The notes under the pieces were generated by a model. The model saw nothing but the letters and a program-made list of their open reading frames with translations, did not search any database and was not told the DNA's origin. This document shows, piece by piece, positions 43,224 through 54,157 of a stretch of 64,000 nt of DNA (within the stretch, counting starts at the first letter, position 1; each line of letters begins with the position of its first letter). Source of the stretch: Macrococcus equipercicus (GTDB lineage Bacteria > Bacillota > Bacilli > Staphylococcales > Staphylococcaceae). A program made the translations under genes and the position numbers. Location of the stretch: positions 186,001 through 250,000 of the forward strand of contig NZ_SCWC02000003.1 of NCBI RefSeq assembly GCF_004359525.2. The letters run 5' to 3'.

Positions 43224-43252
43224 TTGATTTTTATAGTTCAAAGTAATAAGAT
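43224..43252 (+). promoter_or_regulatory. Promoter of the purine permease gene
   Basis: TTGATT (43224-43229), 17 bp, TAAGAT (43247-43252), directly downstream of the PurBoxes. Confidence 0.6.
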
Positions 43253-43292
43253 ATACAAGTGCTTATTAACAGAACGTATAAAAGGAGATTTT

Positions 43293-44627
43293 ATGAAGAA
43301 CTATTTCAAGTTTGATGAACTGGGTACAAACTATAAACGTGAGATATTGGGCGGACTGACGACTTTTTTATCGATGGCTTATATTCTAGCAGTCAATCCG
43401 GCTACTTTATCATTATCTGCAGTTAAAGATATACCTGATTCCATGCGGATGGATGCCGGTGCTGTGTTTGTAGCGACAGCACTTGCTTCTATCGTCGGCT
43501 GTCTGTTCATGGGTCTGATTGCGAACTATCCGATTGCACTGGCGCCGGGTATGGGACTGAACGCCTTCTTCGCTTTCACTGTTGTATTGACGCTCGGTAT
43601 TCCGTGGCAGACGGGCCTGACAGGCGTACTGTTCTCAGGGATTATCTTTGCGCTGCTGACGATGACCGGCCTCAGGGAGACGATTATCAACGCTATCCCG
43701 TTTGAACTTAAGATGGCGGTATCATCCGGCATCGGACTCTTTATTACATTTGTCGGGCTGCAAGGTGCCGGTATTATTCAGAATCATGAAGCAACGCTCG
43801 TGACGCTCGGAAACTTCCATGACCCGAAAGTTATTCTGGCACTAGCCGGTATTACGCTTACTGTCATCTTGATGGCGAAACGCGTACCGGGAAGCATTTT
43901 CATCGGTATGATCATCACAGCGCTGATCGGTATGCTGACAGGTCTTATTGCATCGCCGCATGCGGTAGTCAGCAGTGTGCCAAGTGTAAAACCGACATTC
44001 GGTGCTGCTTTCGAAGGGTTAATGGATCCTTCAAAAATTTTGAATATGAAGTTCCTGATTGTCGTGCTGACTTTCTTGTTCATCGATTTCTTCGATACAG
44101 CAGGAACATTAGTTGCAGTAGCGACACAGGCAGACTTAGTGAAAGACAACAAGCTGCCAAGAGCGGGACGCGCGTTATTCGCTGACTCATTAGCGACGAT
44201 TACAGGAGCTATTTTCGGAACGTCTACGACAACGTCTTATATTGAATCTTCTGCCGGTGTTGCAGTAGGTGCCAGAACTGGATTCGCCAGTGTAGTGACA
44301 GCAGTATGCTTCTTCCTGGCGCTGTTCTTCTCGCCGCTCATGAGCGTCGTCACTTCAGCAGTCACTGCACCAGCGTTAGTCATTGTCGGTGTACTGATGG
44401 TCTCCAACTTAGGGAAAATTGACTGGTCACGCTTTGAAATCGCCGTACCGGCATTTTTGACGATGATCATGATGCCGTTATCTTATTCGATTGCAACAGG
44501 TATTGCCTGCGGATTTATCTTCTATCCGATCACAATGATTATGGCAAACCGCCGCAAAGAGATTCATCCCATTATGTATTTCCTGTTTGTCGTTTTCGTG
44601 CTGTACTTTATCTTCGTCAAACATTAA
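43293..44627 (+). CDS. pbuG: Purine (guanine/hypoxanthine) permease, NCS2/AzgA-like family
   Basis: A proton-coupled purine base importer of 444 residues with about 12-14 helices. The opening YFKFDELGTNYKREILGGLT, the T-F-L-S-M-A-Y-I-L-A-V-N-P motif, A-P-G-M-G-L-N-A-F-F-A-F and L-F-I-D-F-F-D-T-A-G-T-L are hallmarks of the PbuG/PbuO group. The frame opens at 43224, but the ATG at 43293 with AAAGGAGA is the start. PurR-type boxes ahead of the promoter imply repression when purines are plentiful. Distinguishing guanine/hypoxanthine from adenine transport is not possible here. Confidence 0.9.
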   Translation: MKNYFKFDELGTNYKREILGGLTTFLSMAYILAVNPATLSLSAVKDIPDSMRMDAGAVFVATALASIVGCLFMGLIANYPIALAPGMGLNAFFAFTVVLTLGIPWQTGLTGVLFSGIIFALLTMTGLRETIINAIPFELKMAVSSGIGLFITFVGLQGAGIIQNHEATLVTLGNFHDPKVILALAGITLTVILMAKRVPGSIFIGMIITALIGMLTGLIASPHAVVSSVPSVKPTFGAAFEGLMDPSKILNMKFLIVVLTFLFIDFFDTAGTLVAVATQADLVKDNKLPRAGRALFADSLATITGAIFGTSTTTSYIESSAGVAVGARTGFASVVTAVCFFLALFFSPLMSVVTSAVTAPALVIVGVLMVSNLGKIDWSRFEIAVPAFLTMIMMPLSYSIATGIACGFIFYPITMIMANRRKEIHPIMYFLFVVFVLYFIFVKH

Positions 44628-44668
44628 AAAAGTTCCGCCACTCTTATGAGCGGCGGAACTTTTTTGGC
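44625..44668. terminator. Bidirectional terminator between pbuG and the next gene
   Basis: AAAAAAGTTCCGCC and GGCGGAACTTTTTT pair with an inner CTC-TTAT-GAG extension. Both flanks suit convergent termination. Confidence 0.93.
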
Positions 44669-44677
44669 TGCTGTAAA

Positions 44678-45055
44678 TTAGTATCTTCTATTATAAATGC
44701 TGCGTGGATCTGCCCGGTGTGATGAATAGGCAGGATAGCTCAGTACACGGATAACGAAGTACAGCATAAACAGTGCCATAATCCAGTGGCATACCATCCC
44801 GATAAACGGAATAAAGGCGATGATATTGAGTATAGCACCGAGCACCGGAATGTACATAAGTTCATTTCTATGGTTATAGCGTCCAGCGACTAAAATAACT
44901 GCTATAACAATATAGAGCATAATATTTGTAAAGAGTGGTGCCCAGCCGACAGAAAAAATATAAATACCGCCAAGAGCGGGTATACCAAGAAACGCTTCTT
45001 TCAGCAGCATAATCATGCCGAGAACAAGCAGAATTAAACGGATTGAACTTTTCAT
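44678..45055 (-). CDS. Membrane protein of 125 residues, unknown function
   Basis: Four hydrophobic segments (about 5-22, 27-43, 46-60 and 67-106, the last probably two helices) and a polar C-terminal tail rich in Arg, Tyr and Ser. No family recognised. It is convergent with pbuG and divergent from the S10 operon. AGGTCTATTA precedes the ATG, a weak ribosome site. Confidence 0.6.
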   Translation of the reverse strand: MKSSIRLILLVLGMIMLLKEAFLGIPALGGIYIFSVGWAPLFTNIMLYIVIAVILVAGRYNHRNELMYIPVLGAILNIIAFIPFIGMVCHWIMALFMLYFVIRVLSYPAYSSHRADPRSIYNRRY

Positions 45056-45236
45056 TAATAGACCTCCAGATTTTCTTCTATTATATACAGACTAATAGTT
45101 AAGTTTTCTTGCTGCCCCTATATTATACCATTTTGATTTTATTTTTCTAAATGGTAAGACTTGCAACATTAACCATAACCCTTTAAAATAGAGAAATGTG
45201 ATTATGAAAAAAATATATAAATTAGTACGGTAAGTC
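45056..45236. other. AT-rich spacer ahead of the S10 operon promoter
   Basis: About 180 bp of AT-rich DNA between the leftward membrane gene and the rpsJ promoter. It contains a TTATACCATTTTGA / TAAATGGTAA imperfect repeat but no ORF with a ribosome site. It may hold the leftward promoter; nothing further is supported. Confidence 0.4.
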
Positions 45237-45265
45237 TTGATTTATTATAGAAACTCATGTATCAT
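45237..45265 (+). promoter_or_regulatory. S10 operon promoter
   Basis: TTGATT (45237-45242), 17 bp, TATCAT (45260-45265). It predicts a leader of about 130 bases before rpsJ. Confidence 0.65.
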
Positions 45266-45271
45266 ATCTAA

Positions 45272-45712
<441 letters not shown>

Positions 45713-45737
45713 TTTAAAGTAGGAGGTGCGACTTTCG

Positions 45738-46400
45738 ATGACCAAAGGAATCTTAGGAAGAAAAGTGGGAATGACTCAAGTATTCGCTGAAAACGGTGAG
45801 TTAATTCCAGTAACTGTAGTAGAAGCAGCACAAAACGTAGTATTACAAAAGAAAACTGAAGAAGTTGATGGTTACTCATCAGTTCAAATCGGTTTTGAAG
45901 ACAAACAAGCATATAAAAAAGACCGCAAGTCTAATAAACATGCTACTAAGCCAGCTGAAGGCCATGCTAAAAAAGCAGGCACAGCGCCTAAGCGCTTCAT
46001 TCGTGAATTCAGAAACGTAGATGCTTCTGGGTACGAAGTAGGTCAAGAAGTCACTGTGGATACATTCCAAGCTGGTGACATTGTTGACGTGACAGGAACT
46101 TCTAAAGGTAAAGGTTTCCAAGGGGCTATTAAACGCCACGGACAGTCACGTGGACCAATGAGTCACGGTTCTCGTTACCACAGACGCCCAGGTTCAATGG
46201 GTATGGCATCTGACGCTTCTAAAGTATTTAAAGGTAAAGCATTACCAGGCCGTATGGGCGGTAATACTGTTACAATGCAAAACTTAGAAATCGTTAAAGT
46301 TGATGCAGAAAACAACGTAATCCTTGTTAAAGGTAACGTTCCAGGACCTAAAAAAGGTTTAGTTAAAATCCAGACTTCAATTAAAAAAGGCAATAAATAA
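45738..46400 (+). CDS. rplC: 50S ribosomal protein L3
   Basis: An early assembly protein of the 50S subunit near the peptidyl-transferase centre. The 220 residues include [13 protein letters not shown] at the start and the R-G-P-M-S-H-G-S-x-x-H-R-R-P-G-S loop (about 138-155) whose tip reaches the active site. An upstream GTG at 45726 lies within AGGAGGTG; the ATG at 45738 is the true start. It is 25 bases after rpsJ. Confidence 0.99.
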   Translation: MTKGILGRKVGMTQVFAENGELIPVTVVEAAQNVVLQKKTEEVDGYSSVQIGFEDKQAYKKDRKSNKHATKPAEGHAKKAGTAPKRFIREFRNVDASGYEVGQEVTVDTFQAGDIVDVTGTSKGKGFQGAIKRHGQSRGPMSHGSRYHRRPGSMGMASDASKVFKGKALPGRMGGNTVTMQNLEIVKVDAENNVILVKGNVPGPKKGLVKIQTSIKKGNK

Positions 46401-46432
46401 TTCAGTAATTGCGAAAGGAGGAAACAAACATA

Positions 46433-47056
46433 ATGGCTAATTATGATGTATTAAAAGTAGATGGATCTAAAGCTGGTTCAATCGAATTAAACGACAACGT
46501 ATTCGGTATCGAACCTAATCAACATGTATTATTCGAAGCAATTAATCTTCAACGTGCTTCATTACGTCAAGGAACTCACTCAGTTAAAAACCGTTCTGCA
46601 GTAAGCGGCGGTGGACGTAAACCTTGGAAACAAAAAGGGACAGGCCGTGCGCGTCAAGGTACAATCCGTGCGCCACAATGGCGTGGTGGTGGTATCGTAT
46701 TCGGACCAACACCAAGAAGCTACTCTTACAAAATGCCTAAGAAGATGCGTCGTTTAGCACTTCGTTCAGCATTGTCAGCTAAAGTGAGAGACAATGAATT
46801 CGCAGTACTTGATGCTTTGACTTTCGAAGCACCAAATACTAAAGCATTCAAAGCAATGACGACTACTCTTGAATTACCAAGAAAAGTACTTTTCGTTATC
46901 GATGCTGAAGACGTGAATGTATTCTTATCAGCGCGTAACATCCCTGGTGTGACAGTTGTAACTGCTACTGGCTTAAACGTTCTTGATATCGTTCATGCTA
47001 ACAAAGTAGTGATGACTCAAGCAGCAGTTCAAAAAGTAGAGGAGGTGCTTGGTTAA
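46433..47056 (+). CDS. rplD: 50S ribosomal protein L4
   Basis: Lines the peptide exit tunnel; the long loop around [20 protein letters not shown] (about 63-82) is the tunnel-reaching and macrolide-relevant part. The 207-residue length is standard. A spurious upstream start at 46409 is excluded: GCGAAAGGAGGAAAC lies between it and the ATG at 46433. Its stop overlaps the rplW start (TAATG), so the two are coupled. L4 can autoregulate this operon in some bacteria. Confidence 0.99.
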   Translation: MANYDVLKVDGSKAGSIELNDNVFGIEPNQHVLFEAINLQRASLRQGTHSVKNRSAVSGGGRKPWKQKGTGRARQGTIRAPQWRGGGIVFGPTPRSYSYKMPKKMRRLALRSALSAKVRDNEFAVLDALTFEAPNTKAFKAMTTTLELPRKVLFVIDAEDVNVFLSARNIPGVTVVTATGLNVLDIVHANKVVMTQAAVQKVEEVLG

Positions 47057-47334
47057 TGGAAGCTCGTGACGTCATTAAGCGCCCCGTAATCACTGAACGT
47101 TCATCTGAGGCAATGGCACAAGACAAATACACATTTGATGTAGATACTCGTGCTAACAAAACTCAAGTTAAAATCGCGGTTGAAGAAATCTTCGACGTGA
47201 AAGTAGACAAAGTGAACATCATGAACTACAAAGCGAAAAAGAAACGTGTCGGCCGTCATAACGGTTACACAAACAAAAGAAGAAAAGCAATCGTAACATT
47301 AAAAGAAGGATCATCAATCGATTTCTTCAGCTAA
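47056..47334 (+). CDS. rplW: 50S ribosomal protein L23
   Basis: Located at the tunnel exit, L23 docks trigger factor and the signal recognition particle. The 92 residues run from [15 protein letters not shown] to [10 protein letters not shown], including the tunnel-loop K-A-K-K-K-R-V-G-R. Translation is coupled to rplD by a one-base overlap (TAATG), with AGAGGAGGTG inside the end of rplD. No anomalies. Confidence 0.99.
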   Translation: MEARDVIKRPVITERSSEAMAQDKYTFDVDTRANKTQVKIAVEEIFDVKVDKVNIMNYKAKKKRVGRHNGYTNKRRKAIVTLKEGSSIDFFS

Positions 47335-47366
47335 AATACATTTTCCATTAAGGAGGAAAAACGACA

Positions 47367-48197
47367 ATGGCAATTAAACATTATAAGCCAATTACAAACG
47401 GTCGTCGTAATATGACAAGTTCAGATTTCGCTGAAATTACGTCAACGTCACCTGAAAAGTCATTACTTGAGCCCCTTCCGAGAAAAGCGGGTCGTAATAA
47501 CCAAGGTAAATTGACTGTACGTCACAGAGGTGGCGGTCATAAACGTCAATACCGTGTAATTGATTTCAAACGTAACAAAGATGGTATTCCTGGTAAAGTA
47601 GCGACTATCGAGTACGATCCAAACCGTTCTTCTAACATCGCACTGATTCACTACGTAGATGGTGAGAAACGTTACATCATCGCTCCTAAAGGTTTAGTAG
47701 TTGGACAGGAAATCAACAACGGACCAGAAGCAGATATTAAAGTAGGTAACGCGTTACCACTTCAAAATATCCCAGTTGGTACAGTTATCCACAACATTGA
47801 ATTGAAACCAGGCAAAGGCGGACAATTAGTTCGTTCAGCAGGTACTTCAGCGCAAGTACTTGGTAAAGAAGGTAAATACGTATTAGTTCGTTTAAGATCA
47901 GGCGAAGTTCGTATGATCTTAGCTACTTGCCGCGCGACTATCGGTCAAGTTGGTAACGAACAGCATGAACTTATCAACATCGGTAAAGCCGGTCGTTCAA
48001 GATGGTTAGGCAAACGCCCAACAGTTCGTGGTTCTGTAATGAACCCTAACGATCACCCGCACGGTGGTGGTGAAGGACGTACTTCTATCGGTCGTAAATC
48101 ACCAATGTCTCCATGGGGTAAACCAACGCTTGGTAAGAAAACTCGTAAAAAGAAAAACCGTTCAAGCAAATTTATCGTTCGTGGACGTAAGAAATAA
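47367..48197 (+). CDS. rplB: 50S ribosomal protein L2
   Basis: One of the largest and most conserved 50S proteins, needed for subunit joining and peptidyl transfer. The 276 residues include [12 protein letters not shown] near 53-64 and the [13 protein letters not shown] segment near 223-235 with the conserved histidine. AAGGAGGAAAAACGACA precedes the ATG. A GC-rich hairpin separates it from rpsS. Confidence 0.99.
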   Translation: MAIKHYKPITNGRRNMTSSDFAEITSTSPEKSLLEPLPRKAGRNNQGKLTVRHRGGGHKRQYRVIDFKRNKDGIPGKVATIEYDPNRSSNIALIHYVDGEKRYIIAPKGLVVGQEINNGPEADIKVGNALPLQNIPVGTVIHNIELKPGKGGQLVRSAGTSAQVLGKEGKYVLVRLRSGEVRMILATCRATIGQVGNEQHELINIGKAGRSRWLGKRPTVRGSVMNPNDHPHGGGEGRTSIGRKSPMSPWGKPTLGKKTRKKKNRSSKFIVRGRKK

Positions 48198-48208
48198 TTA
48201 TACTAACG

Positions 48209-48241
48209 TGCAGGCTGCGGCATAAGCCGCAGGCAACTGCA
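48209..48241 (+). other. Intercistronic GC-rich hairpin between rplB and rpsS
   Basis: CTGCGGC and GCCGCAG pair perfectly around ATAA, and outer TGCAG and CTGCA arms extend the helix. No T-tract follows, so it is not a terminator. It ends 7 bases before the rpsS ribosome site (GAGGGAGG) and may affect processing or S19 translation. Confidence 0.7.
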
Positions 48242-48261
48242 TGAAAGAGGGAGGCGCCATA

Positions 48262-48540
48262 ATGGCTCGTAGTCTTAAAAAAGGACCTTTCGTTGACGAT
48301 CACTTAATGAAAAAAGTTGAGGCAATGGAAGAAAGTGGTAAAAAATCAGTAATCAAAACTTGGTCACGTCGCTCTACAGTATTCCCTAACTTCATCGGTC
48401 ACACTATCGCCGTATACGATGGACGTAAACACGTACCTGTATATGTCACTGAAGATATGGTCGGCCACAAATTAGGCGAATTCGCACCTACACGTACTTA
48501 CAAAGGTCACGGTGCAGACGACAAGAAAACAAGACGCTAA
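48262..48540 (+). CDS. rpsS: 30S ribosomal protein S19
   Basis: Part of the 30S head near the A-site tRNA, pairing with S13. The 92-residue product starts [14 protein letters not shown] and contains the conserved [10 protein letters not shown] and [11 protein letters not shown] motifs. The upstream in-frame ATG at 48241 falls in the hairpin region; the ATG at 48262 follows GAGGGAGGCG. The preceding spacer (about 60 bases) is long for this operon and structured. Confidence 0.99.
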   Translation: MARSLKKGPFVDDHLMKKVEAMEESGKKSVIKTWSRRSTVFPNFIGHTIAVYDGRKHVPVYVTEDMVGHKLGEFAPTRTYKGHGADDKKTRR

Positions 48541-48564
48541 TTTCATATTTAAGGAGGAGAAACA

Positions 48565-48939
48565 ATGGAAGCAAAAGCGGTTGCAAGAACAATCCGTATC
48601 GCACCTCGTAAAGTGAGATTAGTACTTGATCTTATCCGAGGTAAAGAAGTTGGCGAAGCAATTGCCATCTTAAAATTAACAAACAAAGCATCTTCACCTG
48701 TAGTTGAAAAACTATTAATGTCAGCATTAGCTAACGCTGAGCATAACTACGACATGAACGTTGATACTTTAGTGGTTAAAGAAGCTTACGCTAACGAAGG
48801 TCCGACATTGAAACGTTTCCGTCCACGTGCACAAGGCCGTGCGAGCGCGATCAACAAACGTACAAGTCACATCACTATCGTCGTAGCAGACAAAGAAGTT
48901 AAAACTCAACCAGTTCAAACTGAAGAAGCAACTAACTAA
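48565..48939 (+). CDS. rplV: 50S ribosomal protein L22
   Basis: Lines the exit tunnel opposite L4; the hairpin around [11 protein letters not shown] (about 88-98) is a known site of macrolide-resistance changes, with no unusual feature here. At 124 residues it is slightly longer than S. aureus L22 because of a short acidic C-terminal tail ([12 protein letters not shown]). AAGGAGGAG precedes the ATG. Confidence 0.99.
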   Translation: MEAKAVARTIRIAPRKVRLVLDLIRGKEVGEAIAILKLTNKASSPVVEKLLMSALANAEHNYDMNVDTLVVKEAYANEGPTLKRFRPRAQGRASAINKRTSHITIVVADKEVKTQPVQTEEATN

Positions 48940-48962
48940 CATTTCATTAAGGAGGGAATACA

Positions 48963-49616
48963 GTGGGTCAAAAAATTAATCCTATCGGTCTTCGTGTCGG
49001 TATCATCCGTGACTGGGATGCGAAATGGTATGCAGAAAAAGATTTCGCTACTCTATTACACGAAGATTTAAAAATTCGTAAATATATCGCAGAAAACTTA
49101 AGAGACGCTTCTGTTTCTCGTGTAGAAATCGAACGTGCAGCTAACCGTGTTAATATCGCTGTCCACACAGGTAAACCTGGTATGGTAATCGGTAAAGGCG
49201 GTTCTGAAATCGAAAAATTACGTAACAACTTAAATGCATTAACTGGCAAACGCGTACACATCAACGTGATTGAAATCAAAAAAGTTGATATGGATGCAAC
49301 GCTAGTAGCGGAAAACATTGCGCGTCAATTAGAAAACCGTGCGTCATTCCGTCGTGCGCAGAAGCAGGCGATTCAACGCGCTATGAAATTGGGCGCTAAA
49401 GGTATTAAAACTCAAGTTTCTGGTCGTTTAGGCGGTGCGGATATCGCGCGTGCTGAGCAATATTCAGAAGGAACTGTTCCACTTCATACATTACGTGCTG
49501 ATATCGATTACGCACATGCTGAAGCAGACACAACTTATGGTAAATTAGGTGTGAAAGTATGGATCTACCGTGGAGAAGTTCTTCCTACTAAGAAGTCTAG
49601 TGAAGGAGGAAAATAA
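48963..49616 (+). CDS. rpsC: 30S ribosomal protein S3
   Basis: Forms part of the mRNA entry channel and helicase on the 30S head. The 217 residues contain an N-terminal KH domain with [11 protein letters not shown] and a C-terminal S3 domain (R-L-G-G-A-D-I-A-R). It starts with GTG, preceded by AAGGAGGGA at a good distance; no ATG is better placed. rplP follows after two bases. Confidence 0.99.
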   Translation: MGQKINPIGLRVGIIRDWDAKWYAEKDFATLLHEDLKIRKYIAENLRDASVSRVEIERAANRVNIAVHTGKPGMVIGKGGSEIEKLRNNLNALTGKRVHINVIEIKKVDMDATLVAENIARQLENRASFRRAQKQAIQRAMKLGAKGIKTQVSGRLGGADIARAEQYSEGTVPLHTLRADIDYAHAEADTTYGKLGVKVWIYRGEVLPTKKSSEGGK

Positions 49617-49618
49617 TA

Positions 49619-50053
49619 ATGTTATTACCTAAACGTGTAAAATACCGTCGTCAACATAGACCGAAAACAACTGGTCGTTCAAAAGGCGGAAATGAAGTAA
49701 CATTTGGTGAATATGGTTTACAAGCAACAACTACAGCTTGGATCACTTCTCGTCAAATCGAGTCAGCTCGTATTGCGATGACACGTTACATGAAACGTGG
49801 CGGGAAAGTATGGATCAAAATCTTCCCACATACGCCATACACTAAAAAACCTTTAGAAGTTCGTATGGGTTCTGGTAAAGGTGCAGTAGAAGGCTGGGTA
49901 GCAGTAGTAAAACCTGGACGTATTATGTTCGAAGTAGCGGGTGTTCCTGAAGAGACAGCTCGTGAAGCATTACGTTTAGCATCTCATAAACTTCCTGTCA
50001 AAACGAAGTTTGTAAAACGTGAAGAATTGGGTGGTGACACAAATGAAAGCTAA
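49619..50053 (+). CDS. rplP: 50S ribosomal protein L16
   Basis: Binds near the A-site tRNA elbow. The 144-residue protein includes [13 protein letters not shown] and the [16 protein letters not shown] stretch that contacts the A site and is altered in some evernimicin-resistant strains. AAGGAGGAAA lies across the end of rpsC. Its last 11 bases overlap rpmC. Confidence 0.99.
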   Translation: MLLPKRVKYRRQHRPKTTGRSKGGNEVTFGEYGLQATTTAWITSRQIESARIAMTRYMKRGGKVWIKIFPHTPYTKKPLEVRMGSGKGAVEGWVAVVKPGRIMFEVAGVPEETAREALRLASHKLPVKTKFVKREELGGDTNES

Positions 50054-50255
50054 GGAAATTAGAGATTTAACCACTTCTGAAATTGAATCAAAAGTAACAG
50101 CGCTTAAAGAGGAACTTTTCAACCTACGCTTTCAGTTAGCTACAGGTCAACTTGAAAATACAGCACGTATTCGTGAAGTTAAGAAATCAATCGCACGAAT
50201 GAAAACTGTTGTACGTGCAAGAGAAATTGAGCAACAAAAAACTGAACAAAAATAA
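50043..50255 (+). CDS. rpmC: 50S ribosomal protein L29
   Basis: Small two-helix protein at the tunnel exit beside L23. The 70 residues read [18 protein letters not shown] onward, containing the [14 protein letters not shown] motif. An in-frame upstream start at 50019 lies in rplP; the ATG at 50043, with GGTGGTGAC ahead, is right. It overlaps rplP by 11 bases, implying translational coupling. Confidence 0.98.
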   Translation: MKAKEIRDLTTSEIESKVTALKEELFNLRFQLATGQLENTARIREVKKSIARMKTVVRAREIEQQKTEQK

Positions 50256-50277
50256 TTGAAAAGAGGAGGACACTCTA

Positions 50278-50541
50278 GTGAGCGAAAGAAACGACCGTAA
50301 AGTTTACACTGGTAAAGTTGTATCTGACAAAATGGATAAAACAATCACAGTGTTAGTTGAAACTTACAAAACACATTCATTATACGGAAAACGTGTAAAG
50401 TACTCTAAAAAGTACAAAGCACATGATGAAAACAACACAGCTAAAATGGGCGATATCGTAAGAATTATGGAAACACGTCCTTTATCAGCTACAAAACGCT
50501 TCCGTCTAGTTGAAGTTGTAGAAGAATCAGTAATCATTTAA
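50278..50541 (+). CDS. rpsQ: 30S ribosomal protein S17
   Basis: Early-binding 30S protein with an OB fold. The 87 residues include the signature [11 protein letters not shown] and [14 protein letters not shown]. Translation starts with GTG, with GAGGAGGAC 8 bases upstream. Nothing unusual. Confidence 0.99.
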   Translation: MSERNDRKVYTGKVVSDKMDKTITVLVETYKTHSLYGKRVKYSKKYKAHDENNTAKMGDIVRIMETRPLSATKRFRLVEVVEESVII

Positions 50542-50562
50542 TTATCAAGATAAAGGAGGTAA

Positions 50563-50937
<375 letters not shown>

Positions 50938-50968
50938 TAATCATAAAATTAGAGGAGGTGTCTACGAC

Positions 50969-51274
50969 ATGCATGTAAAAAAAGGCGACAAAGTTATCGT
51001 TATCACAGGTAAAGATAAAGGTAAAACAGGAACTGTAATTGAAGCACTTCCTAAAAAAGATCGCGTGATTGTTGAAGGTGTTAACATCATCAAGAAGCAC
51101 CAGAAACCATCACAAATGAATCCTGAAGGCGGCATCCTTGAAAGAGAAGCTGCAATTCACGTATCAAATGTTATGTTATTAGATCCTAAAACAAACAAAC
51201 CAACACGTGTCGGCTACAAAGTAGAAGACGGTAAAAAAGTACGTGTGGCTAAAAAGTCTGGAGAAATCATTTAA
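50969..51274 (+). CDS. rplX: 50S ribosomal protein L24
   Basis: Assembly-initiating protein with a KOW motif at its start ([19 protein letters not shown], about 3-21). The 101 residues end in ...KKSGEII. The AGAGGAGGTG ribosome site lies before ATGCATG; the first ATG (50969) is chosen by spacing. Length is near the usual 103-105. Confidence 0.99.
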   Translation: MHVKKGDKVIVITGKDKGKTGTVIEALPKKDRVIVEGVNIIKKHQKPSQMNPEGGILEREAAIHVSNVMLLDPKTNKPTRVGYKVEDGKKVRVAKKSGEII

Positions 51275-51298
51275 TAATCTTGGAAGGAGGTTCTCACT

Positions 51299-51838
51299 TT
51301 GACTCGTTTAAAAGAAAAGTTTAATACAGAAATTACTCCTGCGTTGATGACTAAGTTCAATTACTCATCAGTCATGGAAGTACCAAGAATCGAAAAAATC
51401 GTTGTAAACATGGGTATCGGTGATGCAGTTCAAAACTCTAAAGTTTTAGATGCTGCTGTTGAAGAACTTCAAGCAATCACTGGTCAAAAACCAATGGTTA
51501 CTAAAGCTAAAAAATCAATCGCGACTTTCCGTTTACGTGAAGGTATGCCTATCGGTGCGAAAGTTACTTTACGCGGCGAAAGAATGTACGAATTCTTTGA
51601 TAAATTAGTGAATGTTTCATTACCTCGTGTACGTGACTTCCGTGGTATCTCAAACAAAGCGTTTGACGGCCGTGGTAACTACACATTAGGTGTTAAAGAA
51701 CAATTGATTTTCCCGGAAATCGATTATGATAAAGTAAGTAAAGTACGAGGAATGGATATCGTTATCGTTACAACTGCTAACACTGACGAGGAAGCTCGTG
51801 AATTGTTAACACAATTCGGTATGCCATTTCAAAAGTAA
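51299..51838 (+). CDS. rplE: 50S ribosomal protein L5
   Basis: Binds 5S rRNA and touches P-site tRNA. The 179 residues include [11 protein letters not shown] and [11 protein letters not shown]-type segments. It uses a rare TTG start (GGAAGGAGG 8 bases upstream); no in-frame ATG lies nearer the start. S. aureus rplE also begins with a non-ATG codon as I recall. Confidence 0.98.
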   Translation: MTRLKEKFNTEITPALMTKFNYSSVMEVPRIEKIVVNMGIGDAVQNSKVLDAAVEELQAITGQKPMVTKAKKSIATFRLREGMPIGAKVTLRGERMYEFFDKLVNVSLPRVRDFRGISNKAFDGRGNYTLGVKEQLIFPEIDYDKVSKVRGMDIVIVTTANTDEEARELLTQFGMPFQK

Positions 51839-51867
51839 TCTCTAAAAATAAGGAGGCTAAAAGTTAA

Positions 51868-52053
<186 letters not shown>

Positions 52054-52082
52054 AATCAAAGAGTTGAAAGGAGGATATTTTA

Positions 52083-52481
52083 ATGACTATGTCAGATCCA
52101 ATCGCAGATATGCTGACTCGCGTGCGTAACGCAAACATGGTTCGCCACGAGAAATTAGAAGTACCTGCATCAAACATTAAAAAAGAAATCGCTGAAATCC
52201 TGAAAAAAGAAGGTTTCGTGAAAAGCGTAGAATATATCGAAGACGACAAACAAGGTGTTATCCGTATGTTCTTGAAATATGGTGCTAACAACGAGCGTGT
52301 TATCACTGGTTTAAAACGTATCTCTAAACCTGGTTTACGTGTATACGCAAAAGCTGATGAGCTTCCAAGAGTATTAAATGGCCTTGGTGTTGCATTAGTT
52401 TCTACTTCTGAAGGTGTATTAACTGATAAAGAAGCGCGTCAACGTAACATTGGTGGAGAAGTATTAGCTTACATCTGGTAA
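52083..52481 (+). CDS. rpsH: 30S ribosomal protein S8
   Basis: Binds the central domain of 16S rRNA and, in E. coli, represses the spc operon through its mRNA. The 132 residues show the start [16 protein letters not shown] and the C-terminal [13 protein letters not shown] motif. AAAGGAGGAT precedes the ATG. No E. coli-like S8 target was recognised around rplE. Confidence 0.99.
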   Translation: MTMSDPIADMLTRVRNANMVRHEKLEVPASNIKKEIAEILKKEGFVKSVEYIEDDKQGVIRMFLKYGANNERVITGLKRISKPGLRVYAKADELPRVLNGLGVALVSTSEGVLTDKEARQRNIGGEVLAYIW

Positions 52482-52509
52482 GAATTAATAAAGAAGGAGG
52501 TGCCGACTC

Positions 52510-53046
52510 ATGAGTCGTGTTGGTAAGAAAGTTATTGACATCCCAACTGGTGTTGAAGTTAAGATCGACGGCAACACTGTTACAGTTAAGGGTCCTAAAG
52601 GTGAATTAACAAACACATTTAACGAAGAATTATCATACAAATTAGAAGACAACACTTTAGAAGTTGTTCGTCCATCTGATTCTAAAGCACACAAAACAAT
52701 CCATGGTACAACTCGTGCGTTAATCGCAAACATGGTTGAAGGTGTTTCTAAAGGTTTCGAAAAGAAACTTGAACTGATCGGTGTAGGTTACCGTGCGCAA
52801 ATGCAAGGTAAAAACTTAATCCTTAACGTAGGTTACTCTCATCCAGTTGAAATCGTTGCTGAAGACGGTATCACATTATCTGTTGAGAAAAACACAAGCG
52901 TTAAAGTTGAAGGTATTTCAAAAGAGCGCGTTGGTGCTGTTGCATCTAACATCCGTGGTACTCGTCCACCAGAACCTTATAAAGGTAAAGGTGTCCGTTA
53001 CGAAGGCGAATATGTTCGTCGTAAAGAAGGTAAAACTGGTAAGTAA
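52510..53046 (+). CDS. rplF: 50S ribosomal protein L6
   Basis: Two homologous domains form this 178-residue protein near the factor-binding site; the C-terminal [13 protein letters not shown] segment is the family signature. AAGGAGGTGCC precedes the ATG. The gene is complete and ordinary. Confidence 0.99.
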   Translation: MSRVGKKVIDIPTGVEVKIDGNTVTVKGPKGELTNTFNEELSYKLEDNTLEVVRPSDSKAHKTIHGTTRALIANMVEGVSKGFEKKLELIGVGYRAQMQGKNLILNVGYSHPVEIVAEDGITLSVEKNTSVKVEGISKERVGAVASNIRGTRPPEPYKGKGVRYEGEYVRRKEGKTGK

Positions 53047-53070
53047 TTAACTTGAGAAAGGAGTATTCAC

Positions 53071-53427
53071 ATGATCGCTAAAATCGATAAGAACAAAGTC
53101 CGTTTAAAAAGACATGCACGTGTACGCAGCAAATTAGCTGGTACAACTGAGCGTCCACGTTTAAACGTCTACCGTTCTAACAAACACATTTATGCACAAG
53201 TAATTGACGATGCACAAGGCGTTACAATCGCCCATGCATCTACACAAACTTTAGGTCTTGAAGCTGGTTCAAACATCGAAGCAGCAGCACAAGTAGGCGC
53301 AGCAGTAGCAAAAGCAGCAGTTGACAAAGGTGTCACTGCAGTTGTCTTTGACCGCGGAGGATACTTATTCCATGGTCGTGTTAAAGCTCTAGCTGAAGCA
53401 GCTCGTGAAAACGGACTTCAATTTTAA
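53071..53427 (+). CDS. rplR: 50S ribosomal protein L18
   Basis: Carries 5S rRNA into the 50S subunit. Its 118 residues have a basic N-terminal arm ([16 protein letters not shown]) that binds 5S rRNA and the C-terminal [14 protein letters not shown] motif. AAAGGAG precedes the ATG. Length is as expected. Confidence 0.99.
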   Translation: MIAKIDKNKVRLKRHARVRSKLAGTTERPRLNVYRSNKHIYAQVIDDAQGVTIAHASTQTLGLEAGSNIEAAAQVGAAVAKAAVDKGVTAVVFDRGGYLFHGRVKALAEAARENGLQF

Positions 53428-53445
53428 TAAAAGGAGGGACTCTTA

Positions 53446-53943
53446 ATGCGTCGTGAAAGAGAAGTAAAAGAATTTGAAGAACGCGTTGTTACTATCAACC
53501 GTGTCTCTAAAGTAGTTAAGGGTGGACGTCGTATGCGTTTCACTGCACTCGTTGTTGTCGGAGATAAAAACGGTCGCGTAGGTTTCGGTACTGGTAAAGC
53601 ACAAGAAGTACCAGAAGCTATCAAAAAAGCCATCGAAGATGCGAAGAAAAACTTAATCACTGTTCCTCGTGTGAATGGTACTACACCTCACCTTGTAACA
53701 GGTCGTTTCGGTGCTGGTAGCGTATTAATCAAACCAGCTGCACCTGGTACTGGAGTTATCGCCGGTGGTCCAGTGCGTGCCGTATTAGAACTTGCAGGTA
53801 TCACTGATATCTTATCTAAATCTTTAGGTTCAAACACACCGATCAACATGGTTCGTGCTACTGTTGAAGGATTAAAAGAACTTAAAGTCGCAGAAGACGT
53901 TGCTAAATTACGTGGCAAAACAGTCGAAGAACTATTAAATTAA
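53446..53943 (+). CDS. rpsE: 30S ribosomal protein S5
   Basis: Fidelity protein of the 30S body; spectinomycin-resistance changes map to the loop around [10 protein letters not shown] (about 20-30), intact here. The 165 residues include a double-stranded-RNA-binding-like N-domain and the C-terminal [12 protein letters not shown] block. AAGGAGGGAC precedes the ATG. Confidence 0.99.
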   Translation: MRREREVKEFEERVVTINRVSKVVKGGRRMRFTALVVVGDKNGRVGFGTGKAQEVPEAIKKAIEDAKKNLITVPRVNGTTPHLVTGRFGAGSVLIKPAAPGTGVIAGGPVRAVLELAGITDILSKSLGSNTPINMVRATVEGLKELKVAEDVAKLRGKTVEELLN

Positions 53944-53956
53944 GGAGGGCATACAA

Positions 53957-54136
53957 ATGACTAAATTACAAATCACCCTCACTCGTAGTATCATCGGTCG
54001 TCCTGAAACACAACGTAAAACTGTTGCTGCTTTAGGTCTTAAAAAAATGCATCAAACAGTTGAAGTTAATGACAACCCTGCGATTCGTGGGCAAATCGAC
54101 AAAGTCAGTCACTTAGTGACTGTTAAAGAAGTATAA
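53957..54136 (+). CDS. rpmD: 50S ribosomal protein L30
   Basis: The 59-residue product starts [20 protein letters not shown] and has the typical L30 pattern G-L-K-K-M-H-Q-T-V. It lies between rpsE and rplO, its usual place, with AAGGAGGGC 8 bases before the ATG. L30 is absent from some lineages but intact here. Confidence 0.98.
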   Translation: MTKLQITLTRSIIGRPETQRKTVAALGLKKMHQTVEVNDNPAIRGQIDKVSHLVTVKEV

Positions 54137-54157
54137 AATCAATAAGGAGGTGCCGAA

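Noticed and set aside
43162-43292. Purine riboswitch ahead of pbuG
   Set aside because: The conserved purine-aptamer core was not found; the region instead holds paired PurBoxes and a promoter.
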